From the NCBI GenBank assembly GCA_038327995.1, contig JBBQLP010000010.1:6359-70358 (forward strand): 64,000 nt of DNA, given 5' to 3'. The first letter of the stretch is position 1. The number at the start of each line of letters is the position of its first letter. The DNA is from CAIOYC01 sp038327995. GTDB lineage: Bacteria; Pseudomonadota; Alphaproteobacteria; Caulobacterales; Caulobacteraceae. Positions 52,433 through 61,716 of the stretch are shown here, piece after piece. Position numbers and translations under genes: made by a program. The notes below the pieces were generated by a model. That model searched no databases, had not been told where the DNA came from, and was given only the letters and a program-made list of their open reading frames with translations.

Positions 52433-53829
52433 GCGACGCCTCGACGACCTGCGAACGCTCGCACATAGGCGTTCACAGCTTCCGCATCGGCCGAAAGATG
52501 GTCAATCTGTTCGGAGGCGGACATGATGCCTGCGTGGCGGGGGTCAAGCGTCGGAACGAAGCCGGTGGCCGCCTGCACCGCCTCGGGGAACTTGGCTGGG
52601 TGAGCGGTGGATAGGACTATGATAGGCGCGCTAGAGCCACTTTCCATAGCAGCACTTACGCCCACCGCCGTATGCGGGTCGATCACGATGCCGGTGGTCG
52701 AGTGAATGGTTCTGATCGTCTTTGCGGTGAGGTCCTCGGAGACGCTGACGCCCGAGAACAAGGTTCGAATGGTCTTGTGCGCCCCGGAGGGAATATCGAT
52801 CACGCCGGTCTTGGCAAAGGCGCCGAAAGCGCCCGCCGTTTCGGCGTCATCGCGCCCCGTAACTTCGAAATATAGCCGCTCGAAGTTGGAGGCGACTTGG
52901 ATGTCCATCGCCGGGCTTTGGGTGGCGACCACCGCGCCGCCGGTGTAGCAACCCGTTTCTATGGCGCGGGCGACGATGTCGTTGGCGTTGGTTCCGACCA
53001 CGATCCGCTTGATCGGCAGGCCCATCTTGTGCGCGACGTAGCCTGCAAAGGCGTCGCCGAAATTGCCGGTGGGGACAGCGAAGCTGATCTTGCGATTCGG
53101 CGCCCCCAGCGCCACGGCGCTCGTGAAGTAGTAGACGCTCTGCGCCACGATCCGCGCCCAGTTGATGGAGTTGACGCCCGACAGATCGACCTCGCCCGCG
53201 AAGGCTTTGTCGGCGAACAGGCCCTTCACGATGGCCTGGCAGTCGTCAAACGTGCCCTTCACCGCCACGCACTTTACGTTGGTTGCGCCTGTGGTGGTCA
53301 TGAAGCGGCGCTGCACGTCGGAGATGCGGCCCTTGGGAAACAGCACCACTAGCTTCACCCATTTGGAGCGGCCAAAGGCTTCAACCGCCGCGCCTCCCGT
53401 GTCGCCCGAAGTGGCGCAGACGATGGTCAGGGTGCGTTTCTGCTTTTCGAGGACGTGGTCGTAGAGGCGCGCGAGGAGCTGCATCGCCACGTCTTTGAAC
53501 GCCAGCGTCGGGCCGTGGAACAGCTCGAGCAGCCATAAATTGCTGTCCAACTGACGGAGCGGCGTCTTGGCCCGGTGCCTAAAGCCTCCATACGCATTGC
53601 AAACGATATCGGAGACTTCGGTTCGAGTGAGGCAACTCCCCACAAACAGGGAGAGAATGTCCCCAGCGACGGCGGAATAATCCTGACCCGCAAAGGCGGC
53701 GATCTCGTCCTTCGTTAGCGTCGGCCAGGCTTCCGGCACGTAGAGGCCGCCGTCGGGGGCAAGGCCGGCGATTAGGGCGTGGGTGAAATCCACCGGGGGG
53801 GCCGCGCCACGGGTTGAGATGTAGCGCAT
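52429..53829 (-). CDS. thrC: Threonine synthase
   Basis: ThrC converts O-phosphohomoserine to threonine with PLP. The 466-residue protein has the N-terminal GLAPDGGLYVPE segment, the PLP lysine K112 in TLAFKDVAM, and the phosphate-binding SGDTGGAAVEA. The PLP ring region VPTGNFGDAFAGY also fits. Its start overlaps the SURF1 stop as TGATG. Confidence 0.96.
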   Translation of the reverse strand: MRYISTRGAAPPVDFTHALIAGLAPDGGLYVPEAWPTLTKDEIAAFAGQDYSAVAGDILSLFVGSCLTRTEVSDIVCNAYGGFRHRAKTPLRQLDSNLWLLELFHGPTLAFKDVAMQLLARLYDHVLEKQKRTLTIVCATSGDTGGAAVEAFGRSKWVKLVVLFPKGRISDVQRRFMTTTGATNVKCVAVKGTFDDCQAIVKGLFADKAFAGEVDLSGVNSINWARIVAQSVYYFTSAVALGAPNRKISFAVPTGNFGDAFAGYVAHKMGLPIKRIVVGTNANDIVARAIETGCYTGGAVVATQSPAMDIQVASNFERLYFEVTGRDDAETAGAFGAFAKTGVIDIPSGAHKTIRTLFSGVSVSEDLTAKTIRTIHSTTGIVIDPHTAVGVSAAMESGSSAPIIVLSTAHPAKFPEAVQAATGFVPTLDPRHAGIMSASEQIDHLSADAEAVNAYVRAFAGRRGVA

Positions 53830-54557
53830 CAGGCTAACTTCCTACGCCGGGCGATCTGGGTGGCGATGTAGACACCGATCAGGGCGCCCGCGAGGCCGAA
53901 CCAGGTGAGGGCGTATTGCAGGTTGTCGCGCACCTCCACCGGCAGGGGCGTGGGCTTTGGCCCAAGCGGGCCGGAGCCGGGGCTTTCCAGAATCAGGAAC
54001 AGGGGAAGCGGATTAGCCGCGTGCAAGGCCGTGGCCAGGGCGGGCAGGTCCCGGCCATACCAGCCGCCAGAGGCCGCGTTGTGCTTGGGGTTGGCGAAGT
54101 TGGGTGGGGGCGCGCGACGCAACACACCTATCACCGGCGCGGTGTTCAACGCCTCGCTATTAGGCCCTGAAACTGCCTCCTGCGGTGTAAAGCCCCGGTC
54201 CACCAGCACCGAGCCATAGGGCGCATCCATGAGAGGGCAGGCGACGACGGTGCGCCAGCCGGGTCCGTTGTCCGTCAGGCTATAGACCCGCACGGAAGGG
54301 GAGCGAAACAGGGTGGGGCAGGCGAACTGCACCCGCACGAAATCGAGGCTGACACGCCGATCGCCCACGCGCTTCAAAACCACGTCCAAGGGCTTGGGCG
54401 CCGCGCCTTGCAAGGCTGCCACCGCCGCCAGCATCCGGGAGTTCTCGGCCTTGCGCTGAAGCTGCCAGACGCCAAGCCCGATCAGAATGGCGACCCCAAT
54501 CGCCACAAGCACAGGCGCAAGGACGCGGCTGGCGCGCAGGGGCTTACGCCGTGGCAT
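53829..54557 (-). CDS. SURF1 family cytochrome oxidase assembly protein
   Basis: The 242-residue protein has a membrane span near each end: VLAPVLVAIGVAILIGLGVWQLQRK at about 12-36 and YALTWFGLAGALIGVYIATQIARRR at the C-terminus, with a periplasmic domain between (GSVLVDRGF, NPLPLFLILE). SURF1 helps insert heme a into the oxidase. I start it at the ATG at 54557 rather than at the frame opening at 54674, which is not SURF1-like. Cytochrome oxidase subunit III lies 55 bases upstream on the same strand. Confidence 0.9.
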   Translation of the reverse strand: MPRRKPLRASRVLAPVLVAIGVAILIGLGVWQLQRKAENSRMLAAVAALQGAAPKPLDVVLKRVGDRRVSLDFVRVQFACPTLFRSPSVRVYSLTDNGPGWRTVVACPLMDAPYGSVLVDRGFTPQEAVSGPNSEALNTAPVIGVLRRAPPPNFANPKHNAASGGWYGRDLPALATALHAANPLPLFLILESPGSGPLGPKPTPLPVEVRDNLQYALTWFGLAGALIGVYIATQIARRRKLA

Positions 54558-54612
54558 GAGGGCAGTTGGCGATGATGAGGGCGCCCGCGCCCGCGCCCGA
54601 CGCCATGACGAC

Positions 54613-55485
54613 TTAATGCAGCTTCGGCAGGGTGACGTAGATGAAGGCGAACAGGAACAACCACACCACGTCAACGAAGTGCCAGTACCAGGCCGCCGCC
54701 TCGAACCCGAAATGCTTCTGCGGTGTGAACTGCCCCACCAACACCCGCCACAGGCACACGGCCAGGAAGATGGTGCCGATGATCACGTGAAAGCCGTGGA
54801 AACCCGTGGCCATGAAGAAGGACGAGCCATAGAGCCCGGCATTGGCGCTTTCGGTATTGAAGAACAGCTTCTCCAGGATGATCTCGCGATATTCGTAGGC
54901 CTGCACCGCAGTGAACGACAGGCCGAGCAGCACCGTCAGGATCAGACCGTTTCTCGCCCCCTTGCGGTCGCCAACCTGCAGGGCGTGGTGCGCCCAGGTG
55001 ACGGTGGTGCCGGAGGTGAGCAGAAGCAGGGTGTTGATGAGGGGGAAGTGCCAGGGGTCCAGCACCTCCACTCCCTTGGGCGGCCACTGCGCCCAGGCGG
55101 TGCGCACCTCTTCGATGGCCGAGGCGGTGCGCACGTGATGGAACAGGCTCATCTCGAAGAAGACCCAGAACCAGGCCACGAAGAACATCACCTCCGAAGC
55201 GATGAACAGGATCATGCCATAGCGAAGGCCAATGGAGACGACCGGCGTGTGGTCTCCGCCGCGGCTTTCCTGGATCACTTCAGCCCACCAGGCGAACATG
55301 GTGACAAGGATGCCGAACAGGCCAAGCGCCATCAGCCACCACGTGCCTTTCGGAAGGCCGAACACGCCTTTCACATCGGCGATGATGCCGACGGTGAACA
55401 TGACCGCCGCGATAGAGCCGATCAGCGGCCAGGGGCTCGGATTGACCAGATGGTAGTCGTGATGGACGCCTTCGTGCGAAGCCAT
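54613..55485 (-). CDS. ctaE: Cytochrome c oxidase subunit III
   Basis: The 290-residue protein has seven hydrophobic spans and the subunit III features HEGVHHDYHLVNPSPWPLIGS, WAEVIQESRGGDHTPVV, YGMILFIASEVMFFVAWFWVFFE, GSSFFMATGFHGFHVIIGTIFL and YWHFVDVVWLFLF. It belongs to the heme-copper aa3 oxidase. Subunits I and II are not in the window. The region upstream holds a palindromic repeat. Confidence 0.95.
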   Translation of the reverse strand: MASHEGVHHDYHLVNPSPWPLIGSIAAVMFTVGIIADVKGVFGLPKGTWWLMALGLFGILVTMFAWWAEVIQESRGGDHTPVVSIGLRYGMILFIASEVMFFVAWFWVFFEMSLFHHVRTASAIEEVRTAWAQWPPKGVEVLDPWHFPLINTLLLLTSGTTVTWAHHALQVGDRKGARNGLILTVLLGLSFTAVQAYEYREIILEKLFFNTESANAGLYGSSFFMATGFHGFHVIIGTIFLAVCLWRVLVGQFTPQKHFGFEAAAWYWHFVDVVWLFLFAFIYVTLPKLH

Positions 55486-55635
55486 GGCCGTTTGAAAACC
55501 CCTCGTCGATTTTAGGTGCTGCGCCGGGGTGCTACCCGCCGCGCGTGCTCGCCTACGCTATAGACTCGCCGCCGCCGTCAAGCCAAGCGCGAAGCGGTTG
55601 GGATTAAACCGTCGCCTTTCTTTTCAGAGTCAATT

Positions 55636-55662
55636 TCATCCTCAGGTCGAGCCCGAGGATGA
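55636..55662. repeat. REP-like palindrome
   Basis: TCATCCTC at 55636-55643 and its complement GAGGATGA at 55655-55662 flank an 11-base centre that itself pairs partly (GG/CC). It is the kind of palindromic element scattered in alphaproteobacterial genomes. It lies in the 261-base gap between ctaE and hemF, which holds no gene I can support. Confidence 0.5.
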
Positions 55663-55746
55663 CCCCAGAGCTCAGAAAGCGGGACAACTAGGGCCTGCTG
55701 GTTTTCGGCTCCTAGACCGCGAATGATGGATTGGGTGGGGTGGGAC

Positions 55747-56619
55747 TCAAGGCCACGCCACATCAGGCGGTAGCGAACTCAGGATCGACTCCACGTTGCC
55801 CCCCGTCTTCAAGCCGAACACCGTCCCCCGGTCGTAGAGCAGGTTGAACTCCACGTAGCGGCCGCGCTGGATGCGTTGTTGCAGGCGCTCTTCGTCGGTC
55901 CAGGGCTCGTTCAGATGGCGGCGGCAGATGGCGGTGTAGGCGGCCAGGAACTGGCGTCCCACGTCCTGGGTGAAGGCGAAGTCACGCTCGAAATCGCCGG
56001 AGTTGTGCCGATCATAGAAGATGCCGCCCGTGCCGCGCGGCTCGTTCCTGTGCGGCAGGAAGAAGTATTCTTCACATTCCGCCTTGAATCTTGCGTGCCA
56101 GGCCGGGTCATGCGCGTCGCAGGCGCGCTGCATGGCGGCGTGGAAGTCCAGCGTATCGGGCGCGTCCTGCCGCCGCTGATCGGCCAGCATGGGGGTCAGG
56201 TCGCCGCCGCCGCCGAACCAGGCTACGGTGGTACAGATGAAGCGGGTGTTCATGTGCGCGGTCGGCATCCGGGGGTTTCTCGGATGCACGATCACGCTGA
56301 CGCCGGTGGCGAAGAAGCGCGGGTCTTCGGACGCGCCCGGCATGGTCCTGGCCATTTCCGGGGTGAAGGTTCCATGCACCACCGAGGTGTGCACCCCCGC
56401 CTTCTCGAACACTCGACCGCTCAGGATGCCCATTGTGCCCCCCCCGCCCTCGGCCCGCGTCCAGAGCTTCAGCTCGAACCGGCCCGGCGGGCTTGGGTAG
56501 AGGTCCAGGGGCGCCTCGTCTTCGATGGCCTCAAGAACCGCGATCAGGCGAGACTGGAGTTCGCGAAACCAGACTTCGGCGCGCTGCTTGTGAATTTCGA
56601 GTGTGGCGGCTTCAGTCAT
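55747..56619 (-). CDS. hemF: Oxygen-dependent coproporphyrinogen III oxidase
   Basis: HemF makes protoporphyrinogen IX from coproporphyrinogen III with oxygen, a step in heme synthesis. The 290-residue protein has the conserved segments RVFEKAGVHTSVVHGTF, ATGVSVIVHPRNPRMPTAHMNTRF, WFGGGGDLTPM, HRNEPRGTGGIFYD and YVEFNLLYDRGTVFGLKTGGNVESILSSLPP. The length is normal. It lies 12 bases downstream of trmL. Confidence 0.97.
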   Translation of the reverse strand: MTEAATLEIHKQRAEVWFRELQSRLIAVLEAIEDEAPLDLYPSPPGRFELKLWTRAEGGGGTMGILSGRVFEKAGVHTSVVHGTFTPEMARTMPGASEDPRFFATGVSVIVHPRNPRMPTAHMNTRFICTTVAWFGGGGDLTPMLADQRRQDAPDTLDFHAAMQRACDAHDPAWHARFKAECEEYFFLPHRNEPRGTGGIFYDRHNSGDFERDFAFTQDVGRQFLAAYTAICRRHLNEPWTDEERLQQRIQRGRYVEFNLLYDRGTVFGLKTGGNVESILSSLPPDVAWP

Positions 56620-56631
56620 TGGCTGTGCAAA

Positions 56632-57099
56632 TCACACACCTGCCGATGCGGGAAGTGGAAATCCGCTTACTTGCCTCAGCGCCTCACCCAGAGCCATGGC
56701 GGCGGATACGACCACGTTCAGCGAGCGGGCGGGGGGCCTCAGGGGGATGTAGAGCCGCGTATCGGCGGCGGCGTGCACCTCGTCTGGCGCGCCCGCACTC
56801 TCGCGGCCAAACAACAGCGTATCGTCAGGCTGGAAGGAGAAATGGTGAAAGGGCTGCGCGCCGCTGGTGGTGAACAGGATCAACCGTCCGAATTGTGCGC
56901 TCTGGAACGCCGCCCATGAGCCGTGACGGCGAATCACTGCGATTTCGCGATAGTCCATCGCCGCACGCGCAAGGGCCTTGTCTGACAACGGGAAGCCACA
57001 GGGCTCGATTATATCGAGCGCAACGCCCATACAGGCGGCCAGCCGGATGGCTCCGCCAAGGTTTTGCGGAATGTCCGGTTGAAAAAGGGCCAGCCGCAT
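56632..57099 (-). CDS. trmL: tRNA (cytidine/uridine-34-2'-O)-methyltransferase TrmL
   Basis: TrmL methylates the 2'-OH of the wobble nucleotide of tRNA-Leu species, using SAM. The 155-residue SPOUT-fold protein has ALFQPDIPQNLGGAIRLAACMGVALDIIEPCGFPL near the start and the SAM-binding knot region LLFGRESAGAPDEV, then RLYIPLRPPARSLNVVVSAAMALGEALRQ. I start at the ATG at 57099, because the frame to 57189 only adds sequence lacking family features. Confidence 0.93.
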   Translation of the reverse strand: MRLALFQPDIPQNLGGAIRLAACMGVALDIIEPCGFPLSDKALARAAMDYREIAVIRRHGSWAAFQSAQFGRLILFTTSGAQPFHHFSFQPDDTLLFGRESAGAPDEVHAAADTRLYIPLRPPARSLNVVVSAAMALGEALRQVSGFPLPASAGV

Positions 57100-57169
57100 T
57101 CTAAGCGATCCTCCACGATGCGCATCACTGCGCCGCCTTAGTGACGACATTGAAGCAAGGGACCCGGAC

Positions 57170-57724
57170 GTGGTCGATACCGCTAACACCTATACCCACG
57201 GCTCGCACGCGCCCGAGGGCGACGCCACCCGCCGCGACTTCATCCACATCGCCGCCGCGACCATGGCGGTGGGCGGTGTCGCCGCGCTGGCCTGGCCATT
57301 GGTGGACCAGATGAATCCGTCAGCGGACACCCTCGCGCTCGCTTCCATAGAATACGATTTCGGCAAGGTCGCGCTGGGTCAGCAGGCAGTGATCAAGTGG
57401 CGCGGCAAGCCGGTGTTTGTGCGTCACCGCACCCCGGCGGAGATCGCCAAGGCGCGCGCCGACGACCATGCCTCCATGCCCGATCCGCAACTCGATTCAG
57501 CCCGCGTGAAGCCGGGCAAGGATGAATGGCTGATCCTGATCGGCGTCTGCACTCATCTCGGCTGCGTGCCGGGGTTTGGCGGCGGGGATTTCGGCGGCTG
57601 GCTCTGCCCCTGCCATGGATCGGTTTATGATACTTCGGGACGCATCCGCCACGGACCAGCGCCTCTGAACCTCGCCCTGCCCGACTATGCGTTTACGGGC
57701 GGGACCAAGGTGAAGATCGGTTGA
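57170..57724 (+). CDS. petA: Ubiquinol-cytochrome c reductase Rieske iron-sulfur protein
   Basis: PetA carries the 2Fe-2S cluster of the cytochrome bc1 complex. The 184-residue protein starts at a GTG and has a twin-arginine-type N-terminus (TRRDFIHIAAATMAVGGVAALAWP). The cluster ligands are C127 and H129 in CTHLGC and C146 and H149 in CPCHGS. It is followed by petB and petC in the standard order, on the strand opposite to trmL. Confidence 0.97.
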   Translation: MVDTANTYTHGSHAPEGDATRRDFIHIAAATMAVGGVAALAWPLVDQMNPSADTLALASIEYDFGKVALGQQAVIKWRGKPVFVRHRTPAEIAKARADDHASMPDPQLDSARVKPGKDEWLILIGVCTHLGCVPGFGGGDFGGWLCPCHGSVYDTSGRIRHGPAPLNLALPDYAFTGGTKVKIG

Positions 57725-57739
57725 TCGGGGAAGACTGAC

Positions 57740-59065
57740 ATGAGCGGACCATCAACCTACGAGCCCAAAACCGGCATCGAGCGCTGGATCGACGCGCGCC
57801 TGCCGATAATCCGGTTCGGCGCCGACTATCTCGACCTGCCGACGCCGCGAAACCTGAACTACTGGTGGACCTTCGGGGCGATCCTGACGGTGATGCTGGT
57901 GGTGCAGATCATCACCGGGGTGATCCTGGCGATGCATTATGTGCCGAACGGCGACATGGCGTTCAACTCGGTCGAGCACATCATGCGCGATGTGAACTAC
58001 GGCTGGCTGGTGCGCTATATCCACGCCAACGGCGCCTCGATGTTCTTCCTGGCGGTCTATATCCACATGGCGCGGGGGCTCTATTACGGCTCATATAAAG
58101 CGCCGCGCGAGATCCTCTGGATCCTCGGCTGCATCATCTACCTCTTGATGATGGCGACAGGCTTCATGGGCTACGTTCTGCCGTGGGGCCAGATGAGCTT
58201 CGCGGGCGCGGTGGTCATCACCAACCTCTTTTCAGCCTTCGACCAGATCATTCCGGGCCTCGGCACGGCGATCACCACTTGGCTGTGGGGTGGGTTCGCG
58301 GTGGGCGGGGCGACGCTCAACCGCTTCTTCTCGTTGCACTACCTCCTGCCCTTCATGATCGCGGGTGTGGTGGTGCTGCACCTGTGGGCCCTGCACGTGC
58401 CCAATAGCTCCAACCCCACAGGGGTGGAGATCAAGTCGAAGGAAGACACCATTCCCTTCAATCCCTACTACACGGTGAAAGACGGGTTCGCGATCGCGTG
58501 CTTTTTCATCCTGTTCGCCTGGTTCGTCTTCTTCGCGCCCGAGGCTCTCGGTCACGTGGATAATCAGGTGCCCGCCAACCCGCTGGTGACGCCCGCGCAC
58601 ATCGTGCCTGAGTGGTATTTCCTGCCCTTCTACGCAATCCTTCGCTCCGTGCCCCAGAAGCTGTTCGGCGTGCTCGCCATGTTCGGGTCTATTGGCCTTT
58701 TGTTCGTGCTGCCGTGGCTGGACAGATCCAAGGTCCACTCCATGCGCTATCGCCCGACCGCGCGCTGGTTCCTCCTGATCTTCATCGCGGTGACGGTGGC
58801 GCTGGGCTGGTGCGGCGGCAAGGAACCGGACGACGTCGTCATCACGATGGGCCACCGCCCCAACGGCGACCCGACCGGGTTCTCGGTGGTGTGGTTCTCG
58901 CGCATTCTTTCGATCTATTACTACGCCTACTTCCTCGCGATCCTGCCGCTGCTTGGGTGGTTCGAGAAGACCCTGCCCGTACCCGCCAACATCTCCACTC
59001 CGGTGCTCACGGGCGGCGCGGCCATGCCCGTCGGTGCGATGGCCGACGCTGAAAAGAAGGGCTGA
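57740..59065 (+). CDS. petB: Cytochrome b of the bc1 complex
   Basis: The 441-residue protein is the diheme membrane subunit with eight spans. The heme ligands lie in the helices containing WLVRYIHANGASMFFLAVYIHMARGLYYGS and FSLHYLLPFMIAGVVVLHLWALH. The quinol-site PEWY (VPEWYFLPFY) is present. The length is normal for alphaproteobacteria. It overlaps the petC start as TGATG. Confidence 0.97.
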   Translation: MSGPSTYEPKTGIERWIDARLPIIRFGADYLDLPTPRNLNYWWTFGAILTVMLVVQIITGVILAMHYVPNGDMAFNSVEHIMRDVNYGWLVRYIHANGASMFFLAVYIHMARGLYYGSYKAPREILWILGCIIYLLMMATGFMGYVLPWGQMSFAGAVVITNLFSAFDQIIPGLGTAITTWLWGGFAVGGATLNRFFSLHYLLPFMIAGVVVLHLWALHVPNSSNPTGVEIKSKEDTIPFNPYYTVKDGFAIACFFILFAWFVFFAPEALGHVDNQVPANPLVTPAHIVPEWYFLPFYAILRSVPQKLFGVLAMFGSIGLLFVLPWLDRSKVHSMRYRPTARWFLLIFIAVTVALGWCGGKEPDDVVITMGHRPNGDPTGFSVVWFSRILSIYYYAYFLAILPLLGWFEKTLPVPANISTPVLTGGAAMPVGAMADAEKKG

Positions 59066-59937
59066 TGTTCATGCTCCGCACCAAGCTGACTGCGGTCCTC
59101 GCCAGCCTCGCCCTTGTCCTCTCGTTCGGTCTGATGTCCGCGGTGCCTGCGTCGGCGCGGACCACGCAGATGGAAATTCCACACATGGACTGGTCGTTCG
59201 AGGGGCCGCTCGGCCGCTTTGATCAGGCCCAGCTCCAGCGAGGCTACAAGGTCTATGCTGAGGTCTGCTCAAGCTGCCATTCGATGAACCTGATGTATTA
59301 CAGGAACCTGTGCCAGCCGAACGGGCCCTTCTACGATCCCAAGCATCCGAACCCCAACAATGCGCCGGTGTGCAAGGCTATTGCGGCGGACATCAAGGTG
59401 GCGGACATAGACCCGGATACCGGCGACGCGATCCAGCGCCCCGCTACCCCGGCCGACACCTTTAAGAACCCCTTCCCCAATGAGCCCGCCGCCAGGGCCT
59501 CCAACGGCGGGGCTTATCCGCCCGATCTGTCGGTCATGGCCCGCGCCCGCGAAGGTGGCCCGGACTACATCAACGCCATCCTGACCCATTACACAGCCCC
59601 GCCTGCGGGCATGACCGTTCCGCCGGGCAAATACTATAACCCCATCATACCGGGCGACATGGGCTCGTCATGGTCCGGCCCGAAAGACAAGGTTCCAGTA
59701 GGCGGCTTCATCGCCATGCCATTCCAGCTCACGCCGGGCCGGGTGCAGTTCGACGACAAGACCCCTTCCACGACAAACCAGATGGCCCGTGACGTCTCCG
59801 CTTTCCTCGCCTGGAGCGCCGAGCCCAAGCAGACCGAGCGTAAGGAAGCGGGCTTGGCGGTGATGATCTACCTGATCCTGTTCGCCGGGGTGCTGTGGCT
59901 GTCTTACCGCCGCATCTGGAAGAACGTGGCGCACTAG
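59065..59937 (+). CDS. petC: Cytochrome c1
   Basis: The 290-residue protein has a signal peptide (ending PASA), the heme-binding CSSCH at C68-C71-H72, the axial methionine region GGFIAMPFQLTPGRV, and a C-terminal anchor (GLAVMIYLILFAGVLWLSYRRIWKNV). It completes the petABC operon. The next gene, a hydrolase, begins 7 bases downstream. Confidence 0.96.
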   Translation: MFMLRTKLTAVLASLALVLSFGLMSAVPASARTTQMEIPHMDWSFEGPLGRFDQAQLQRGYKVYAEVCSSCHSMNLMYYRNLCQPNGPFYDPKHPNPNNAPVCKAIAADIKVADIDPDTGDAIQRPATPADTFKNPFPNEPAARASNGGAYPPDLSVMARAREGGPDYINAILTHYTAPPAGMTVPPGKYYNPIIPGDMGSSWSGPKDKVPVGGFIAMPFQLTPGRVQFDDKTPSTTNQMARDVSAFLAWSAEPKQTERKEAGLAVMIYLILFAGVLWLSYRRIWKNVAH

Positions 59938-59944
59938 GTGTGAG

Positions 59945-60847
59945 ATGAGAGGGTCAGCCGCCGCCCTCGTTGTGCTGATCGCGCTACTGGGGACGACCTC
60001 GACGATGAGCGCTCAGCCCGTTGCGAAAATGGAATGGTCGGACCTGCTCAGCCGTCCGCGCCCGGTGGCGAGCCAGCACCTGTCGTATGGGTCTGACCCC
60101 AATCAGGTGATCGACCTCTGGCTGCCCAAAAGCTCCGGACCGCATCCCGTCGTAGTGATGATACACGGCGGCTGCTGGCTGGCGTCGGTGGCCAACCATT
60201 CGATCATGGACTGGGCGGCGGACGATCTGGCCAAGCGCGGGCTCGCGGTCTGGAACATCGAATATCGCGGCGTCGACCAGCCCGGCGGTGGTTATCCCGG
60301 CACATTCCAGGACGTGGCCGCTGCCATCGACAAGCTCAGCGCCGAGGCGGGCAAGCGCGGCTTGAAACCCGGCCCCTTCGTGGTGCTTGGCCATTCGGCG
60401 GGGGGGCATCTGGCGCTGTGGTCGGCGGCGCGGAGCAAACTTCCCAAGTCCAGTGTGCTTTGGTCGACGCATCCAACTCCGATCAAGGCTGTGGTCGACC
60501 TCGCGGGGATCGCGAACCTTCAGACCGACCTCGACACCGCCTGCGGCGCTGATCCCGTTCACGCCATGACCGGCCAGTCCACCCCCGCGCGGCCCGATAT
60601 CTATGCCGACACCTCCCCCGCTGCGCTCGCGCCATCAGGCGTGCTGACATGGATGATTCACGGCGTTGAGGATGACGTGGTGGTCCCCGCAATCGGCGAC
60701 GCCTACGCCAACCTTGCCCGCAAGCGCGGCGACCACGTTGAGGTGCTGACGCCCCCCGGCGGTCACGTGGAGGTGGTCTCTCCCGGCACGGCCGCGTGGG
60801 CCAAGATTGCAAATCTGACCGTCCGGCTGGCGACCGACAAGCCATGA
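59945..60847 (+). CDS. Secreted alpha/beta hydrolase
   Basis: The 300-residue protein has a signal peptide (ALVVLIALLGTTSTMSAQ). It has the HGGCW oxyanion motif (VMIHGGCWLASV), the nucleophile in VLGHSAGGHLALWSA, the acid near HGVEDDVVVPAIGD and the histidine in PPGGHVEVVS. The family includes esterases and kynurenine-formamidase-like enzymes; the substrate is unknown. It sits between petC and mtnP, and its stop overlaps the mtnP start as ATGA. Confidence 0.85.
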   Translation: MRGSAAALVVLIALLGTTSTMSAQPVAKMEWSDLLSRPRPVASQHLSYGSDPNQVIDLWLPKSSGPHPVVVMIHGGCWLASVANHSIMDWAADDLAKRGLAVWNIEYRGVDQPGGGYPGTFQDVAAAIDKLSAEAGKRGLKPGPFVVLGHSAGGHLALWSAARSKLPKSSVLWSTHPTPIKAVVDLAGIANLQTDLDTACGADPVHAMTGQSTPARPDIYADTSPAALAPSGVLTWMIHGVEDDVVVPAIGDAYANLARKRGDHVEVLTPPGGHVEVVSPGTAAWAKIANLTVRLATDKP

Positions 60848-61716
60848 CCGGTTGGATTCTCGGTGTTATCGGCGGCTCGGGCCTCTACGACATCGAGGGG
60901 CTTGAGGGACGCGAGGAGATCGAGATCGCATCCCCTTGGGGAACACCCTCTGGACCGTTGGTGCGGGGCAGGCTGTCGGGCGTCGAGGTCGTCTTCCTGC
61001 CGCGCCACGGCATAGGCCACCGGGTCGGCCCGTCACAGATCAACGCCCGCGCCAATATCGACGTCTTGAAGCGCGCGGGTTGCACAGACGTGCTGTCCTT
61101 GTCGGCGGTGGGCAGCCTGCGCGAACACCTGGCTCCGGGAACCTTCGTGGCGGTGGACCAGTATATCGACCGCACAGTGGGGCGCGCCTCCAGCTTCTTC
61201 GGCGAAGGCTGCGTGGTGCACGTTTCGATGGCCGAGCCAGTCTGTTCACGCCTGTCGCGCCTTGTCACTGAAGCCGGACGCCGGGCGGGCGCGGAAGTGG
61301 CCGAGGGCGGGACTTACCTGGCTATGGAAGGGCCGCAGTTCTCCACCCGTGCCGAAAGCCTGCTCTATCGCCAATGGGGCTGCGACGTGATCGGCATGAC
61401 CGGGATGCCCGAGGCCAAGCTGGCGCGAGAGGCGGAGCTACCCTACGCCAGCATCTGCATGGTCACAGACTACGACGCCTGGCGCGAGGGCGAAGCGGCG
61501 GTGGAGGTCGGCCATATACTCAAGGTTATGCACGCCAACGCGGCAAGGGCGCGGGCGCTTGTGCACGAATTGGCTGGGGCGCTGGCAGCGACGAAGCGCA
61601 CTGCCTCGCCCATCGATACGGCGCTAGATGCAGCGATCATCACCGCGCCGTTGCAGCGCGATCCGACGCTGATAGCGAAGCTGGATGCGGTGGCTGGGCG
61701 GGTGTTGAAGGCTTAG
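60844..61716 (+). CDS. mtnP: S-methyl-5'-thioadenosine phosphorylase
   Basis: MtnP splits methylthioadenosine, a by-product of polyamine or homoserine-lactone synthesis, into adenine and methylthioribose-1-phosphate. The 290-residue protein begins IGGSGLYDIEGL, has the phosphate-binding LPRHGIGHRVGPSQINARANI and the purine-site FSTRAESLLYRQWGCDVIGMTGMPEAKLAREA, then VTDYDAW. I start it at the ATG at 60844, coupled to the hydrolase stop. Confidence 0.96.
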   Translation: MTGWILGVIGGSGLYDIEGLEGREEIEIASPWGTPSGPLVRGRLSGVEVVFLPRHGIGHRVGPSQINARANIDVLKRAGCTDVLSLSAVGSLREHLAPGTFVAVDQYIDRTVGRASSFFGEGCVVHVSMAEPVCSRLSRLVTEAGRRAGAEVAEGGTYLAMEGPQFSTRAESLLYRQWGCDVIGMTGMPEAKLAREAELPYASICMVTDYDAWREGEAAVEVGHILKVMHANAARARALVHELAGALAATKRTASPIDTALDAAIITAPLQRDPTLIAKLDAVAGRVLKA

